Of a stretch of 64,000 bases of DNA, positions 35,904 to 47,518 are shown one piece after another (positions within the stretch are counted from its first letter, which is position 1; each line of letters starts with the position of its first letter). The notes under the pieces are model-generated. The model was not told where the DNA came from and did no database searches. It saw only the letters and a program-made list of their open reading frames with translations. The position numbers were made by a program, and so were the translations under genes. Source of the DNA: Bedellia somnulentella (lineage: Eukaryota; Arthropoda; Insecta; Lepidoptera; Bedelliidae); NCBI GenBank assembly GCA_963576735.1, contig OY755198.1, forward strand, positions 8,728,535 to 8,792,534. The letters are read 5' to 3'.

Positions 35904-36389
35904 TGTTACGACATCTGTTCGCAAGTAGGAGATAGGATTTGCCACTACTAGATAACAGATGGCGTTACTAGTATTCTAATAAGTAAAGGAATTACTAGAT
36001 GTTTCTCGAATATCGACTTTTCGAGAATGTGGTACTAGAACTTTCTGTAATATTCGCGTATTTGAGATTTGGCATATATAAAGAGCGACGCGTGCTACGG
36101 AGTTATTCGAGTGCGAAGAACTAAAGCGAGAACAAGCGGAATACTAGAGCGAAGAAATTAAATACGACAGTGCAGTGATATACGGATTACGGAAATAAGC
36201 TTAACGGTGTGGACAGTGTTACTATAACGGAGTAAATTAGTGTTGTTAATTAGTGCGAGTATCGATAGTTAATTATCGATAGTGTTTGTTGTGTTGTGTA
36301 AAGTGCGTTATTGGTCAATAAATATAATTACACCTTATTGCACGAAAGTGTGACTGGTATTTATCAAATTAAGAACCCGGTACGTAACA
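35904..36389 (+). repeat. 3' LTR
   Basis: 486 bp, apparently identical to the 5' LTR. It is preceded by the polypurine tract AAGGAGGGGG at about 35891-35900. Confidence 0.93.
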
Positions 36390-36499
36390 ATATTGTATAG
36401 TATATTTGATATAATTATTATTATATATATCACTTAATATATAGGCTGTAAATAAGTTGTGTTTAATTAAGTTCTGTTTAAATTGGATATAATATTTGA

Positions 36500-36665
36500 C
36501 CATAATGTTTTAAAGAGTTGTCTATTTGTTCCTCACCATAAAGGTTGACTGGAAGAAATTGCGTTAAGGCGATAAGTCCGCCTTTGTGTACATATACTGT
36601 TGTACCTATTCTGTAAAATACTGTCTGTGTGTTGTTTTGTATGCAATAAAGTGTTTAAATAAATT
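36500..36665 (+). repeat. Probable LINE 3'-end fragment
   Basis: The stretch contains GGTTGACTGGAAGAAATTG, then GGCGATAAGTCCGCCTTTGT, and ends with GCAATAAAGTGTTTAAAT. This arrangement recalls the 3' end of a LINE family common in moths and butterflies, with AATAAA near 36645. No coding part remains. The family assignment is from memory of similar tails and is uncertain. Confidence 0.45.
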
Positions 36666-37310
36666 AATCGATAGCTATCTTTTTAGCTGGAGTATTATGT
36701 TCATGCAAGCTCCTTTTCTTTAAACTACTAATCAAGTTAGCGACGGATTTCGTGATGAAATATACCTCTACTTGAATAAAAAATCTCGAGTTGATGAAAA
36801 ATGCTTAGGTAAGTAAGGTAATAAGTAGTAAATAAGGTAAAAATATACAGATATAACTATGATGCAAAAAATGACAAAGTTCGGAGAATGATTTTGAACT
36901 ATTAACTGTTTTAATTCCGACTCCGACGCGTCCTTTTGCTTGAAAGCGTGCCGCCTGGCTGAAGCCCCCTTCAGGGACGCTCGCTCAAGGTCAAACCTCT
37001 TTTCTCGCACGGTAGATATAATATCACTTTCGATATTTATCAGTTTTGTGATATTTTGCGATCGATATTTGACTTGAGCTATTCTCACTTCATCCGATCG
37101 ATATTTTTCCATTGAAAACCAGTCGATATGAAGATTATATCAAAGGATGATATCGAGTTGTCACGATCAGTCGATATGATGATATTTGAAGATGTTGGAT
37201 GTGGACTTATTCGGCTTTTCCAAGCAGCGCTGCAAGAAAATGTTCTTACTTATTTTAAAAAGTCTTTAATGTGTGTATAATCGATCGATGTGTATTCGAT
37301 TGATAGTGTA
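36666..37310. other. Non-coding; cluster of GATATCGA-like words
   Basis: No credible gene. Between about 37010 and 37200, on both strands, there are several near-copies of the words CGATAT and GATCGATATTT. A GC-richer patch lies at 36945-37000. Its function is unknown. Confidence 0.4.
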
Positions 37311-37445
37311 ATTATAATAATAATAATAAATCTTTATTTTCCAAACACATCAGTATCAGTACAGACAGGATATTACATTAAGATGTTGCTTTATATATTT
37401 AATTGAGTACCTGTGGCCCCACACTAGGCAAGCCTGTATCGTGGG
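37311..37445 (-). repeat. LINE 3'-end fragment with TAA-type tail
   Basis: (TAA)n at 37313-37330 is followed by ATCTTTATTTTCCAAAC and a CACTAGGCAAGCCTGTATCG block. That block resembles the 3' UTR of the minus-strand LINE at 39.3 kb (CACTAGGCATTGCCTGTATCG). It is a 5'-truncated tail of a related element, read on the minus strand. Confidence 0.6.
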
Positions 37446-37715
37446 TACTGAATAGTTATCCTTGCTAATATTATAAATGGGAAAGTGAGTTTGTTTGTTT
37501 GTTTATTTGTTCCGCTTTCACGCCGTAACTACTGAACCGATTGCTTTGAAATTTTGCAAACGTATAGTTAGAAGTTTGAATTAAATAATAAGGTAATTTT
37601 TATCCCGAAAAAAAATGATGTTCCCGAGGAAAATCGTGGGAATGACAAGTTTTCTTATAGTTGTGCTTTATACCGTAATATAACCAAATTTCACGCGGGC
37701 GAAGCCGTGGGCGGA
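37446..37715. repeat. Interspersed lepidopteran-style repeat
   Basis: It contains CGTAACTACTGAACCGATTG and CACGCGGGCGAAGCCGTGGG. Words of this type are widespread in moth genomes as part of a dispersed element, but I cannot name the family. No ORF. Confidence 0.45.
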
Positions 37716-37828
37716 AAGATAGTAAACAATAAAACAATCCGACAGTAAGAAAAAACATAAAAAAAAACTATAAGAATTTACATTATCTTTGATACTGTTT
37801 TGATATAGTATATTGGATAGCATGCATA

Positions 37829-38964
37829 CAGATCCACAAACTTTTCTTGGCCGACGGCCACTAGCCAAGCTAAAGTAGCCATTTTGAAATTTCAGCTTGT
37901 CATTGTCAGTTAGCTCTCATTTAAATAAAACTTACAGGGTACTTATATAATATTTTATTTATGAGTAATAATCCCCACATGAGGAATTCATGTCAAAAAA
38001 CATTAAATTTTCATTAATATTTTTTTGAAGTGGAAACTTTTTTTTAAAGACAATTGTTTATATAATGTTTCTTTGCCTATAAATAAACGCTTTTCTTTCC
38101 AGTATTCAATACAAAAATTTATGAATAGTATTAAAAACACCGTCCGCAAAGTTGTGCGCACATGACTATAGCGGTGCGGTGGGTTACGAGAAGTAGGGAA
38201 ATGCTCCCGAATAAGATTTCACTTCATGTACACTGTTGCGTGGGTTCTAATCCAAATGCGGGTATGCACCAATGTGTCATTTCTTAAGTCATAATTGTCT
38301 GACATATATATAAGAATGCAAGGTTGTTAACAGCAATAGAAAAGTGCCCATAAATCCACTGACCTAGCAAAATGAATGACCCAAACGATAAAGATATTTA
38401 GAATTATTAATGTTTAGAATTATTTTTTCTGTGCTACTTTTTCAGGGGATCTATGTGTGAACATTAATTGCAAAAAACAGTACACGACAAGGTAAGTCCC
38501 TGATTTACAGACTCAAAAAAATAAAAAATAATTTCATGTAGGTACCCTTTTTTTTAACTCTGTGTGTCACAAATAACAAATTCTTGAGTGTAAAATAATT
38601 AAACAGTTTGCAGAGAAGAACAAATTGGCAGTGTTATCGCTAAAAGTGAACTCTTCCAAACAACATTTGGAGGGTAAGATCAGTAAATTCAGGGTACACA
38701 GTCATTCGGGTAGACATTCAAGACAAGGGCAAAAATAAGCAAATATAATTAGCTTATATTAAAACGAGCTTATTTCCTTACAATAATAGTTATTAATTAA
38801 ATAAATATTATATAAATTGTTTCATTAAGACATTTCAATACTAAAATAAATTAGCCTGCATGATTTAAAATTATTCCCCTTATAATGGTTAATTTTTATT
38901 TACTGGCAATACTTATATCGATGACAGCGACGCCCTTACCGGCCAAGAAAAGTTTGTGGATCTG
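37829..38964. mobile_element. Non-autonomous element with terminal inverted repeats (copy 1)
   Basis: 1136 bp bounded by a perfect 25-bp inverted repeat beginning CAGATCCACAAACTTTTC and ending CTTGGCCG (37829-37853 and 38940-38964). TA lies on both outer sides (37827-37828, 38965-38966), as expected for a TA target duplication. There is no transposase ORF. A second copy in opposite orientation starts at 61554. TA flanks suggest a Tc1/mariner-like mover, but this is an inference. Confidence 0.8.
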
Positions 38965-38965
38965 T

Positions 38966-39304
38966 AATAAAATTCAATAAAACACAAAATTAAAATTAAA
39001 ATATTTAGCTTATTGGATAAGATTTAATCAATTCAATTTTTCTTCAATGGCCTTTGACCGTGTTTTAACACAGTAACTTTGCCAACGTCCAGTGAAAAGA
39101 AAACACATATTGAAAAGTTAAGAAAATTTTTGAAACTGATTAACAGACACTCATTGATCATTCATGGTTGAAAAATAAAATAAATATTAACAACAAAATA
39201 TTTACTACAAAATTAACAATATGAACAAAAAGAATGCATTATAATTTTATATTATGGACCTTGATGAAATGACACAAAATTTTAATGAATGGGGTATATA
39301 CAAG
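38966..39304. other. AT-rich intergenic sequence
   Basis: AT-rich, with nothing recognisable apart from simple sequence near the LINE tail. Confidence 0.4.
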
Positions 39305-42062
39305 ATAGATAGATAAGATAAGACATTTATTACAAGAAAAACACATTACATTAGAATTTACAATGATTCACGCACTAGGCATTGCCTGTATCGCATGAAT
39401 CTAGGGAACACATTTAAAATACACAACGAATAATACAAGTCTTAATTAATTAATTAAGAGAGAAAAATAAACAAAAAACTGATTTAAATAAAAATAAAAC
39501 TAACTAAATTACAAAAGCAACTAAGTAATAGTTTGTGCATATTGCGAAGTGTTTAGTTACGAGTGTATGTGTGTGTGTGTATTGGATATGTATGTGAGAA
39601 TGAATGTATGTGTGACTGTGTGTATGTGCGAGGGTGAATATTTGTGAGTGAGTAAGAGTGTGTATGTATGAGTGTGTGTGTGAGAGACAACTACGAGACA
39701 ACTTTTAGCAAAGCCTCCGTATCAGCGTATGAAATATTCATTATTTTTTTAAATAACTCTTTTTTACTCTTACGTTTATCACATTGTTTTAATGTGACAA
39801 TATCTTTAACCAGTTTATTAAACAAGAAGGGAGATAAAAAACTAGGGAATCGTTGAGCAAAAGTAGTGCGAGTCACTGGTACCGGTAACTGAAATAAACG
39901 TTTGCTAAACATATCACTGCGGTGCTGTTGGCACATGTTTTGTTTTGCAGCTAGGACAGCTCGTTGAATAAAAAGTTTGCGCACACTAAGAAAATCAGCT
40001 TCTTCATATAATGCTGAAGTGGAGTATCTTCGAGGTTTTCTTAGTAATGTCTTCAACACAGCTCTCTGGGCCCTCTCTAGGACAATCATGGTTGTAGTTG
40101 CACATCCACCCCAAACCAATATACAATAATTAAGTATAGATTGGCATAAAGCCAAATATACGGTGCGTAGTATCCTGCCATGCGTTACTTCACGTAGAGA
40201 CCTTATAACAAAAATAATTTTCCGTAAGCGAGCGGAAGTGATACTAATATGCTCCTTAAAGTTAAGATGCTCATCAATTACTATGCCGAGGTATCTAATC
40301 GAGCGGCACTTAGTGATTTCGTTGCATGAGCATCCTACTGTCTCACTGCTGAATTGGAGTAAGGGACATGCAATCTGATGTACTTTAAGAGCGTCAAGTT
40401 CAGAGGGCGGGGCGGACGATTCGGTTTTGTGAAAACAGATATAACATGTTTTGGTAGCATTTAATGTTAATAAGTTATCCTGAAGCCATCCCGTGATCCT
40501 GGTAAGTCCTGATTGGGCCATTCTATTCACTTCAGGCCACGATTTACCATAAAATATTATAGCAGTGTCGTCCGCATAGCACAGAAGGTCGGTATTTAGC
40601 GTTGTCGAGGCTATTATGTCATTAATATATATAAGAAAAAGAGTTGGTCCCAGTATGCTTCCTTGTGGCACACCAAATGACACACTTTGTAGGTCACTCA
40701 AGTGGGTGCCCAACTTGGTGCACTGTTTCCGATTAGTCAAGTAACTATAAAACCAGTCATATGCAATGCCTCGAATACCAGTTGCTTCCATTTTTTTTAG
40801 AAGTATGCGGATGGATACGGTGTCAAAGGCCTTTGCTAAATCCAAGAAAACACCAATAGATTTAAGGCCACGATCTTGATGAGCTGATACAATATCTACT
40901 AATAGTTTAGTAGCATCTTCAGTGGATCTTCCCCTTCGAAATCCGTATTGTCTATCCATGAGCAGTCCATTTGACTCCAAATATTCGACCAGTCTATCAT
41001 TGATAAGACGTTCCAATAATTTAGAAAAAACTCCAAGTAAAGAAATGGGTCGATAGTTTTCAGGAACATCTTTCTCGCCTGATTTGTAAATGGGTTTTAC
41101 AAGGGCAGTCTTCCATTGAGTGGGAAATTGTCCGTCTGAAATACTCTTATTGAAGATAAAAGCAAGCGGGCCTGCAATCATGGGCGCGATACTCTTAAGA
41201 AGCTTATTATTAATCTCATCCAGACCTGGAGCTCTGTTAGGTTCTAGTGAACAGACTAGATTCAATACTTCTTCAGCGTTAGTGGGTGTCAGAAATAAAG
41301 AATGAAGTGGAGAGTGATTATTAGTTGGAACTTTTCTAGCTAGTGACACTTCCGTTTCCTTCAAGTTCATTAAGGTCTTGTTTGCTAACGTCGGGCCTAC
41401 GTTGGCAAAATAACTGTTCACGTGATTAACGGATTCTGAGACGGATTGCTTCACTGATGTAAGAGCCTCTGAAGTGACTGGGCGCTTTGATCAATGGGTG
41501 ATAGTATTAATAGTACTCCAAAGTTTTCTAGGAGAGTCACGATTTTCTAACAATTGCTTCTCATAGAATTCAGCTTTTATATTCCGAAGTAAACTGATGT
41601 GAAAGTTTCTATATCTGATATAGATTAACTTTGTACTGGGGTTATCAGGATTTCGCTTGTAGTCAAGATGGAGTTTATCCCTGTGCCGAGAACATCTTAG
41701 CAGGCCAGGTGTGACCCAGGGTGTTAGTATTCTCTTTTTATGAGGAACTTGCACGGTAACGCTGTGTTTTTCAACGATTTTTAAGAGTTCATCCGTGAAT
41801 TTTTTAACCGTTTCGTCTAGGGAACAATTGTTAGTTAAAGAAATCCAATCCAGTGTCGCCACGTCAGCTTTAATCGATTCCATATCTATTTTAATTCGGG
41901 TTTTCTTTGCAGTTTTTTTAGTGCGTTTTTGAGTCATTAATCCAGCCATGGTGATATCGTGGTCTGTGATATCTGTGCAGCAAAACAAAACAAAGTAAGC
42001 ATTTAAAATTAGTAGGAAGAGAGATGAAAGGAGGCAAAACATAATACATAAACATATAAAGA
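39305..42062 (-). mobile_element. LINE a: decayed, 5'-truncated non-LTR retrotransposon
   Basis: Minus-strand LINE whose 3' end is at about 39305, next to a GATA-type microsatellite. The 3' UTR (39305-39690) includes TG-rich simple sequence. ORF2 spans 39691-42042. Only the last part of the endonuclease (ITDHDIT motif) remains. The 5' end meets a + strand RTE fragment at about 42062. It is related to LINEs b and c, with the same RT block FGVPQGSILGPTLFLIYIND; a jockey/CR1-superfamily placement is likely. Confidence 0.8.
39691..42042 (-). pseudogene. LINE a ORF2: reverse transcriptase with one nonsense codon
   Basis: A single frame from about 41990 (CTDITDHDITMAG, the end of the endonuclease domain) to 39691. 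It is interrupted only by an in-frame TGA at 41493-41491 between STINTITH and SKRPVTS. RT blocks: NYRPISLLGVFSKLLERL, QYGFRRGRSTEDA, FLDLAKAFDTV, FGVPQGSILG and the CYADDTAI active site. The segment before the stop contains the linker motif ILTPWVTPGLLR. A CGA-to-TGA transition would explain the stop. Confidence 0.82.
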
Positions 42063-42800
42063 AAATGATTATTGGATAAGACCAAAACGATGGTTTTTGA
42101 GAGACAGGAAGATGTGACAGAATGCGTGATTGCGATTGATGGTAAGGATGTGGAACAGGTGAAGGAGTTTGTATATCTGGGAAGTTTGTTTACAAGGGAT
42201 GGAAAATGCGATGAAGATATTGAAGGAAAAGTGAAAAAGGGTAATGCGGTAAATGGAGCAATGAATAGCCTAATGACCTGTCAATCGGTGTCTGAAAAGG
42301 CCCGAATGGCTGTGCATGATGCTGTTCTTGTTCCTACGCTTATGTATGGAAGCGAATCTTGGGTGTGGCAGAAGAAGCATGAGAGCAGAGTGAATGCAGT
42401 AGAGATGAGGTCCCTCAGAAAAAATTGTAATGTTAGATTATGTGACCGAGTGAGAAATAGTGTTATTCGTGAAAAGTGTGGTGTGAAAGATGATATTGTA
42501 AGAAAGATAGAAAAAGGAATGTTGAGATGGTTTGGGCACATAGAGAGGATGGATGATAGAAAATTGGTAAAAGGGATCTATAGAGCTAGTGTGGATGGTA
42601 ATGTTAGTAGAGGACGACCACGGAGAACACACTTGGACCAAATTGAGAGTGTGCTCAAAAAGGCTGGCGTCCGAAGTATGAAGAATAAAAGAGCATGTAT
42701 GAAAAGATTGATGGATGTAAACGAAGCTAGAGAGGTTTGTCAGGATCGTGCGAAGTGGCGATCAATAGTCTCTGCCTACCCCAATGGGAACTAATGGCGT
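42063..42800 (+). mobile_element. 5'-truncated RTE-like LINE, 3' end
   Basis: Plus-strand fragment that begins inside the RT domain and ends with a very short 3' UTR and TATG-type simple sequence. It abuts the truncated 5' end of LINE a, which lies in the opposite orientation. Confidence 0.75.
42072..42794 (+). pseudogene. RTE-like RT C-terminal fragment
   Basis: 240 open codons (the first lies in truncated sequence, not a real start). It matches the C-terminal part of an RTE-clade LINE protein: KTKTMVF (the end of RT), FVYLGSLFTRDGKCDEDIEG, MYGSESWVW, LRWFGHIERMDDRKLVK and SRGRPRRTHLDQI. The palm catalytic residues and the endonuclease are missing because of 5' truncation. Cannot be functional. 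Confidence 0.8.
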
Positions 42801-42829
42801 GAGTATATGTATGTATGTAGCTAAAATAT

Positions 42830-45752
42830 ATATGTGTATATGTGTATGTGTGTGCGTTTGTGTGTTTCATGTTTAAATTACAACAGCAAGTTAAAAGATT
42901 TTAATATAAAAATTCCTAAAGAAAAAATGGTACAGTGTAATTTGACGTGGTTTTGTGTGCGTGTGTGTGTGTTAATGTATGTATGTGCATTTGTGTATGT
43001 GTATTACAATGTTTTGGTGTCAGTCAATCACTCTCACTAGTTGCTCTGCTGCATCGTAGGACATGCTTGACAGCCAGCTGTTCACTTTAAATTTGGTTTC
43101 TAGTAGTAGGTAGTTATGTCGCAGGTCTTTATGAACGAGTTATACAGCCGTGGTTGTAGATAAGATTGAAATCTTTTACCAAAAGTGGTCTAACAGTAAT
43201 TCATAGGAACAATGGGAATTCTCTTTGTTTGGGATACATTGCTACGAAAGTGTTGGGAGAAGTTTTTATGTGCTTGAATGATTGATAGGGAGATATATAG
43301 CTTCCGGATACTCAATAAACCACATTCGGTGTAGAGACTAGCTGTGCAATATCTGTAGTGCTTGTTCATCATGGTCTTCAGGACAGATCTTTGAGCTCTT
43401 TCTGATTCTATTAGAACAGTCTTCGCTGCACCGTCCCAGACTGGCAAGCAGTAACACACTAGTGTTTGGCAGATAGCCATATAGATTTGGATCAGTAGTT
43501 TGGAGTCGGCGCTATTTCTAAGCAGTTTCATTATGTTAATGACTTTGCGAACTCTACCAGACAGTGTGTGGATGTGTTCTTTGAAGGACAAGTTGTGGTC
43601 AAGGGTAATGCCGAGGTATTTAGTTGAAGTGGCTCTTGGGAGAACGGGGCACTGGCAGTCTAAATTATTTGGTAAGGTAAATATTGGTGCGCCACAGGAG
43701 TGTATTTTTATTTCTGTGGAAGGAGGCTTTGAAGCGCGAGTCTTGTGAAAACATAACATATGCGTCTTTTCAGGATTGAGCGTCAGTAAATTTTCCAAAA
43801 GCCATTTAGCGATGGAAGCCATGCCCTCCTCCACGTAACCAAATACCTCTTTCCATGAAGAACCATAAAACACAATAGCTGTGTCGTCTGCATAACAAAA
43901 TAGCTCTGCCTTTCTAAGAGAAAAGCTCAACACGTCGTTTATGTAAATCAAGAAGAGGGTAGGTCCCAGGATACTTCCCTGTGGCACTCCGAAGTTGATT
44001 GGGTATGGGTCGCTAATAGTTTGGCCTATTTTTACGCATTGGAATCGGTTTGTGAGGTAACTTTGGAACCAGTCAAGCGCAACCCCCCGCACTCCGATTG
44101 CTTCGAGTCTTTTCATTAGTAAAGGCTTAGCCACCGTGTAGAAGGCTTTCGTAAGGTCCATGAACGTACCGATGCAGGCCCTACCCTGGTCCAGATGTGA
44201 GGATATAAGGCTGGTTAGCTCTCCGACTGCATCCTCAGTGCATTTTCCACGCCTAAAGCCGAACTGCCTACTGGATAGAAGTTTATTGGTTTCTAGAAAA
44301 CTTACTAACCTAACTACTTTTTCAAGAATTTTTGATATAGTTGATAGCAGTGTTATAGGGCGATAGTTTGACGGCTGTGCTTTAGACCCACTCTTGTGAA
44401 TTAGAGATACCACTCCCATCTTCCACAGGTCAGGAAACTCGCCATTTGCTAGGCTAAGGTTAAATATGTGTGTCAGAGGTAAAGCTATATGATGTTTCGC
44501 GGCTTTTAACAGTCTGTTAGAAATTCTGTCGAATCCAGGTGCTTTATCTGAGGGTAATTGCTGTATTAATTCCATTACTTCAACTGAGTCGGTCGGTTGC
44601 AGAAACATCGAATGCAAAGACTTTCGGGCAACGGATAGTTTTGCGGCCAATGAGTCCTCTGTCTCCCCTGATCCTGTCCAATATTTTGGTAGCCAATGTG
44701 TTGCCAACCTTTGAAAAATACTCGTTACATTGGTTAGCAGAGGTTTTGGGGTGTTCTCTACTATTTGTAATTAGATCTGAAGCTGAAACCTTGGCTTTGT
44801 TTGAATGGCAAATGTCCTTGATGGTAGACCATAGTTTTTTTGGGTGTTTTCGATGTTTCTCAAGTTCAGATTTTTCGTAATCATGTTTTAGCGATCGTAC
44901 GAGATTGTAATAAAAATTTCAATACCGAGTGTAGGTGACCTTCAAGATTTCATTTCTGGGTTGCTTGTGCACCTTAGCATGAAGGGCATCTCTGTTCCTC
45001 ATACACCTAATTATGCCCGGAGTCATCTACGGTTTAAGGTTGAAGTTTTTACGACTCAACGTTACCTCTCTTGAGTGGGCTGCCATTACTGATGAGATAG
45101 TTTCAGTCAACAGGACTGCTGCCTCATTTGTTGATTGCAGATTCATCAGATCAGACCAGTCGACTTTCCCTAAATCAGATTCTACACCAGCAAAGTCAGT
45201 TCTAATAGATGTTCGATTTGGTTTTGCTTTCGAGATGGAGTCGTCTATTCCAACCATTGCGAGTCTATGGTCCGTAATGCTACTTTCACATACAATAGCC
45301 ACTGCCTTCCAGATAGGGGTTATAAATATATGATCAAGGCAAGCAGAGAGACGTGTTGGCTTTGTAACAGCTGCTACAAGACCGAACTCTGCGGTTGCGC
45401 ATAGATATTCTGAGAGGCATGTGTTTGAACCTGATAACAAGTCGATGTTAATGTCTCCAGCTAGTATCATATGTGATCTGCAAGAAGAGGAGCTAATTTG
45501 ATCAGCCAGACCTTCTAAAAAGTTTTGTGGATCTCGAAAGGACGGAGAGTGATAGACTGCAAACACGGTGATTTTATTTTTTATTTCTAGGATTATGCAG
45601 TTTGTTTGAGTCCATGTGGGTTCGCGTGTTGTTATATTTAAGTTTGTTTTAGCATAAACTACCACTCCACCAGCCTTATTTATGTATGTGGTACTTTTGT
45701 ACGAAGTGTATCCCGCCAACTGCCCTATAATCGTTCTATGGTTTAGCTTGTG
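42830..45752 (-). mobile_element. LINE b: decayed, 5'-truncated non-LTR retrotransposon
   Basis: Minus-strand relative of LINE a. The 3' UTR is about 42830-43189, with TG-rich simple sequence. The RT is at 43190-44707 and the endonuclease part at 44708-45752. Its truncated 5' end is flush with a + strand Dong-like fragment starting at about 45753. Several stops and at least one frameshift show it is dead. Confidence 0.78.
43190..45752 (-). pseudogene. LINE b ORF2: endonuclease and reverse transcriptase, broken
   Basis: The endonuclease segment (about 45752-45030) shows FAVYHSPSF, LAGDINIDL, CLDHIFITP and SSITDHRLAM. It is cut by TAG at 45029-45027, where a Trp is expected in a KPWMTPG-type motif, and by a TGA near 44920. 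A frameshift then leads to the RT segment (44707-43190) with NYRPITLLSTISKILEKV, QFGFRRGKCTEDA, FGVPQGSILGPTLF and CYADDTAIV. Confidence 0.8.
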
Positions 45753-46046
45753 TGTGACTTCGACAGAAATAATCCCAATTGTTTTGTCCGCGAACGGGTT
45801 AATTCCAACCAGCCTCGCGACCAACTTGAGGCGGTTGGATTTCTGTGGCGTGTCGGTTCCAGCACAGATGCAGAAAGCGGTGCTGCTCGATACGGCTCGG
45901 ATCGTCCGTCGGTTCTTGAACCTGACTCCCTGACCCCGACCGACTGTGCTCTTGTCGGGGAGTACCGCCTCTCCCATTTTAAATTTATATTTTCTTTTTC
46001 GGCCATGGGAGAGGCGAGGAACTAAACGCATACCCAAAATAATAAT
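45753..46046 (+). mobile_element. Dong/R4-like element, 3'-end fragment (copy 1)
   Basis: Encodes only the last ~55 residues of the Dong-like ORF (TEIIPIVLSANGLIPTS...LNLTP) plus the 3' UTR, ending in an AATAATAAT tail (46037-46046). It is directly followed by copy 2. Confidence 0.85.
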
Positions 46047-47518
46047 GGGGCATGTCGTGCACTCTGATGGTGTCGATGTCGACACCAATCATTTGAGGGC
46101 ACTCTCCGAGGCTGAAACATACCGGTATCTGGGCATGTCACAAACCATCGGTGTGAAGGTGGCAGACGTGAAGCAGGGTGTTTGCGAGGAGTTTTATGAA
46201 CGCCTGAAAAGTGTGCTTAATAGCTACTTGTCAGGCGTTAATAAGGTCCGAGCCATTAACTCCTGGGTCATGCCTGTACTGATGTACACATTTGGCGTGC
46301 TCAGATGGACTCAGACCGAACTCGACGCTCTGGACAGACGAGTCCGCACGATGATGACCTCTCATCGAATGCATCATCCGAGGTCGTCGGTTATGAGATT
46401 GTATATCCCGCGGAAGTGTGGTGGTCGAGGCCTCTTGAGTGCCAAAACCATGCACAACCGCGAGGTATGCAACCTCAGAAACTATTTTTTGACGATGACG
46501 GATGATAGTATTCGGGGAGAGGTGGTCGCTAGTGATAAAGGACTGACTCCCTTATCGTTGGCCTCACAGGATTGGCGAACCCCGGAGGTACTTAGCACCT
46601 CTGATCGGGAGTCCGTATGGAAAGAGAAAGAGCTGCACGGGAGGTTTTAAAAGGTACTTCACGAACCTTTCGTGGACCGTAAAGCCTCCCTGCATTGGCT
46701 GCGTTTCGGGGACCTCTTTGGGGAAACCGAAGGTTTTGTCTGTGCAATACAAGACCAGGTTATCAAGACGCGGAACTATCGGAGATACATCCTAAAGGAC
46801 GGTACCACAGACGTTTGTCGAGCATGTGGCCGTCCCGGAGAGTCACTTAGGCATGTTATTTCCGGTTGTTCGGCTCTTGCTAACACTGAGTACTTGCACA
46901 GACACAACCAAGCAGCCAAAATCCTGCATCAGGAGCTCGCTCTGAAATACGGACTCTTGCAACAGAGGCTGCCGTATTACAAGTATCTGCCGGAGCCAAT
47001 CCTAGAAAATGACCGTGCCAAAATCTATTGGGACCGATCCGTTATCACGGACAGGACTATTCTAGCGAATAAGCCTGATATCATGGTATGGGATCGGTCG
47101 CAGTCGAGGGTATTTCTAGTGGATGTCACTATCCCGCATGACGAGGGTCTCGTGAAAGCCGAAACCGAGAAGCGTCGGAAGTATCTCGATCTGGCTCACG
47201 AGATCACCGACATGTGGGGTGTGACCTCGACTGAAATTATCCCAATTGTTTTGTCCGCGAACGGGTTAATTCCAACCAGCCTCGCGACCAACTTGAGGCG
47301 GTTGGATTTCTGTGGCGTGTCGGTTCCAGCACAAATGCAGAAAGCGGTGCTGCTCGATACGGCTCGGATCGTCCGTCGGTTCTTGAACCTGACTCCCTGA
47401 CCCCGACCGACTGTGCTTTTGTCGGGGAGCACCGCCTCTCCCATTTAAAATTTATATTTTCATTTTCGGCCATGGGAGAGGCGAGAAACAAAAATGTCTT
47501 TCGAAATAATAATAATAA
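46047..47518 (+). mobile_element. Dong/R4-like element, 5'-truncated (copy 2)
   Basis: Starts abruptly inside the RT thumb region (GHVVHSDGVDV) and runs to a TAA-type tail at 47504-47518. It is nearly identical to the same part of copy 3 (55755-57200), with only a few substitutions. Confidence 0.87.
46052..47400 (+). pseudogene. Dong/R4-like ORF, C-terminal half with a nonsense codon
   Basis: The frame runs to 47400 with an in-frame TAA at 46648-46650, where copy 3 has a Tyr codon (TAC). C-terminal features: a zinc-binding CRACGRPGESLRHVISGC motif and a restriction-like endonuclease motif, KPDIMVWDRSQSRVFLVDVT. Inactive because of truncation and the stop. Confidence 0.85.

Larger units (their letters stand above)
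30506..36389 (+). mobile_element. Ty3/gypsy-type LTR retrotransposon, complete
   Basis: A 5.88-kb element with two 486-bp LTRs (30506-30991 and 35904-36389) that start TG and end CA and look identical on reading. ATAT flanks both ends (30502-30505 and 36390-36393), a likely 4-bp target duplication. A TGG-starting primer binding site follows the left LTR (about 30994), and a purine-rich tract (AAGGAGGGGG) precedes the right LTR. It has Gag, and Pol in the order PR-RT-RNaseH-IN, which is the Ty3/gypsy order. No env-like ORF is present. Identical LTRs imply a very recent insertion. Confidence 0.95.

Noticed and set aside
36768..37112. 114-codon minus-strand frame
   Set aside because: No domain, AT-rich, covers the CGATAT word cluster, and lies in a region with no other coding signal.
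42834..43040. Small Cys/Val-rich frame
   Set aside because: Translation of TGTG/TATG simple sequence in the LINE b 3' UTR.
45756..46088. N-terminal ~110 residues of the 353-codon minus-strand frame ending at 45027
   Set aside because: This part is the antisense of the Dong-like 3' end (copy 1). Only the residues after the junction near 45753 belong to LINE b.
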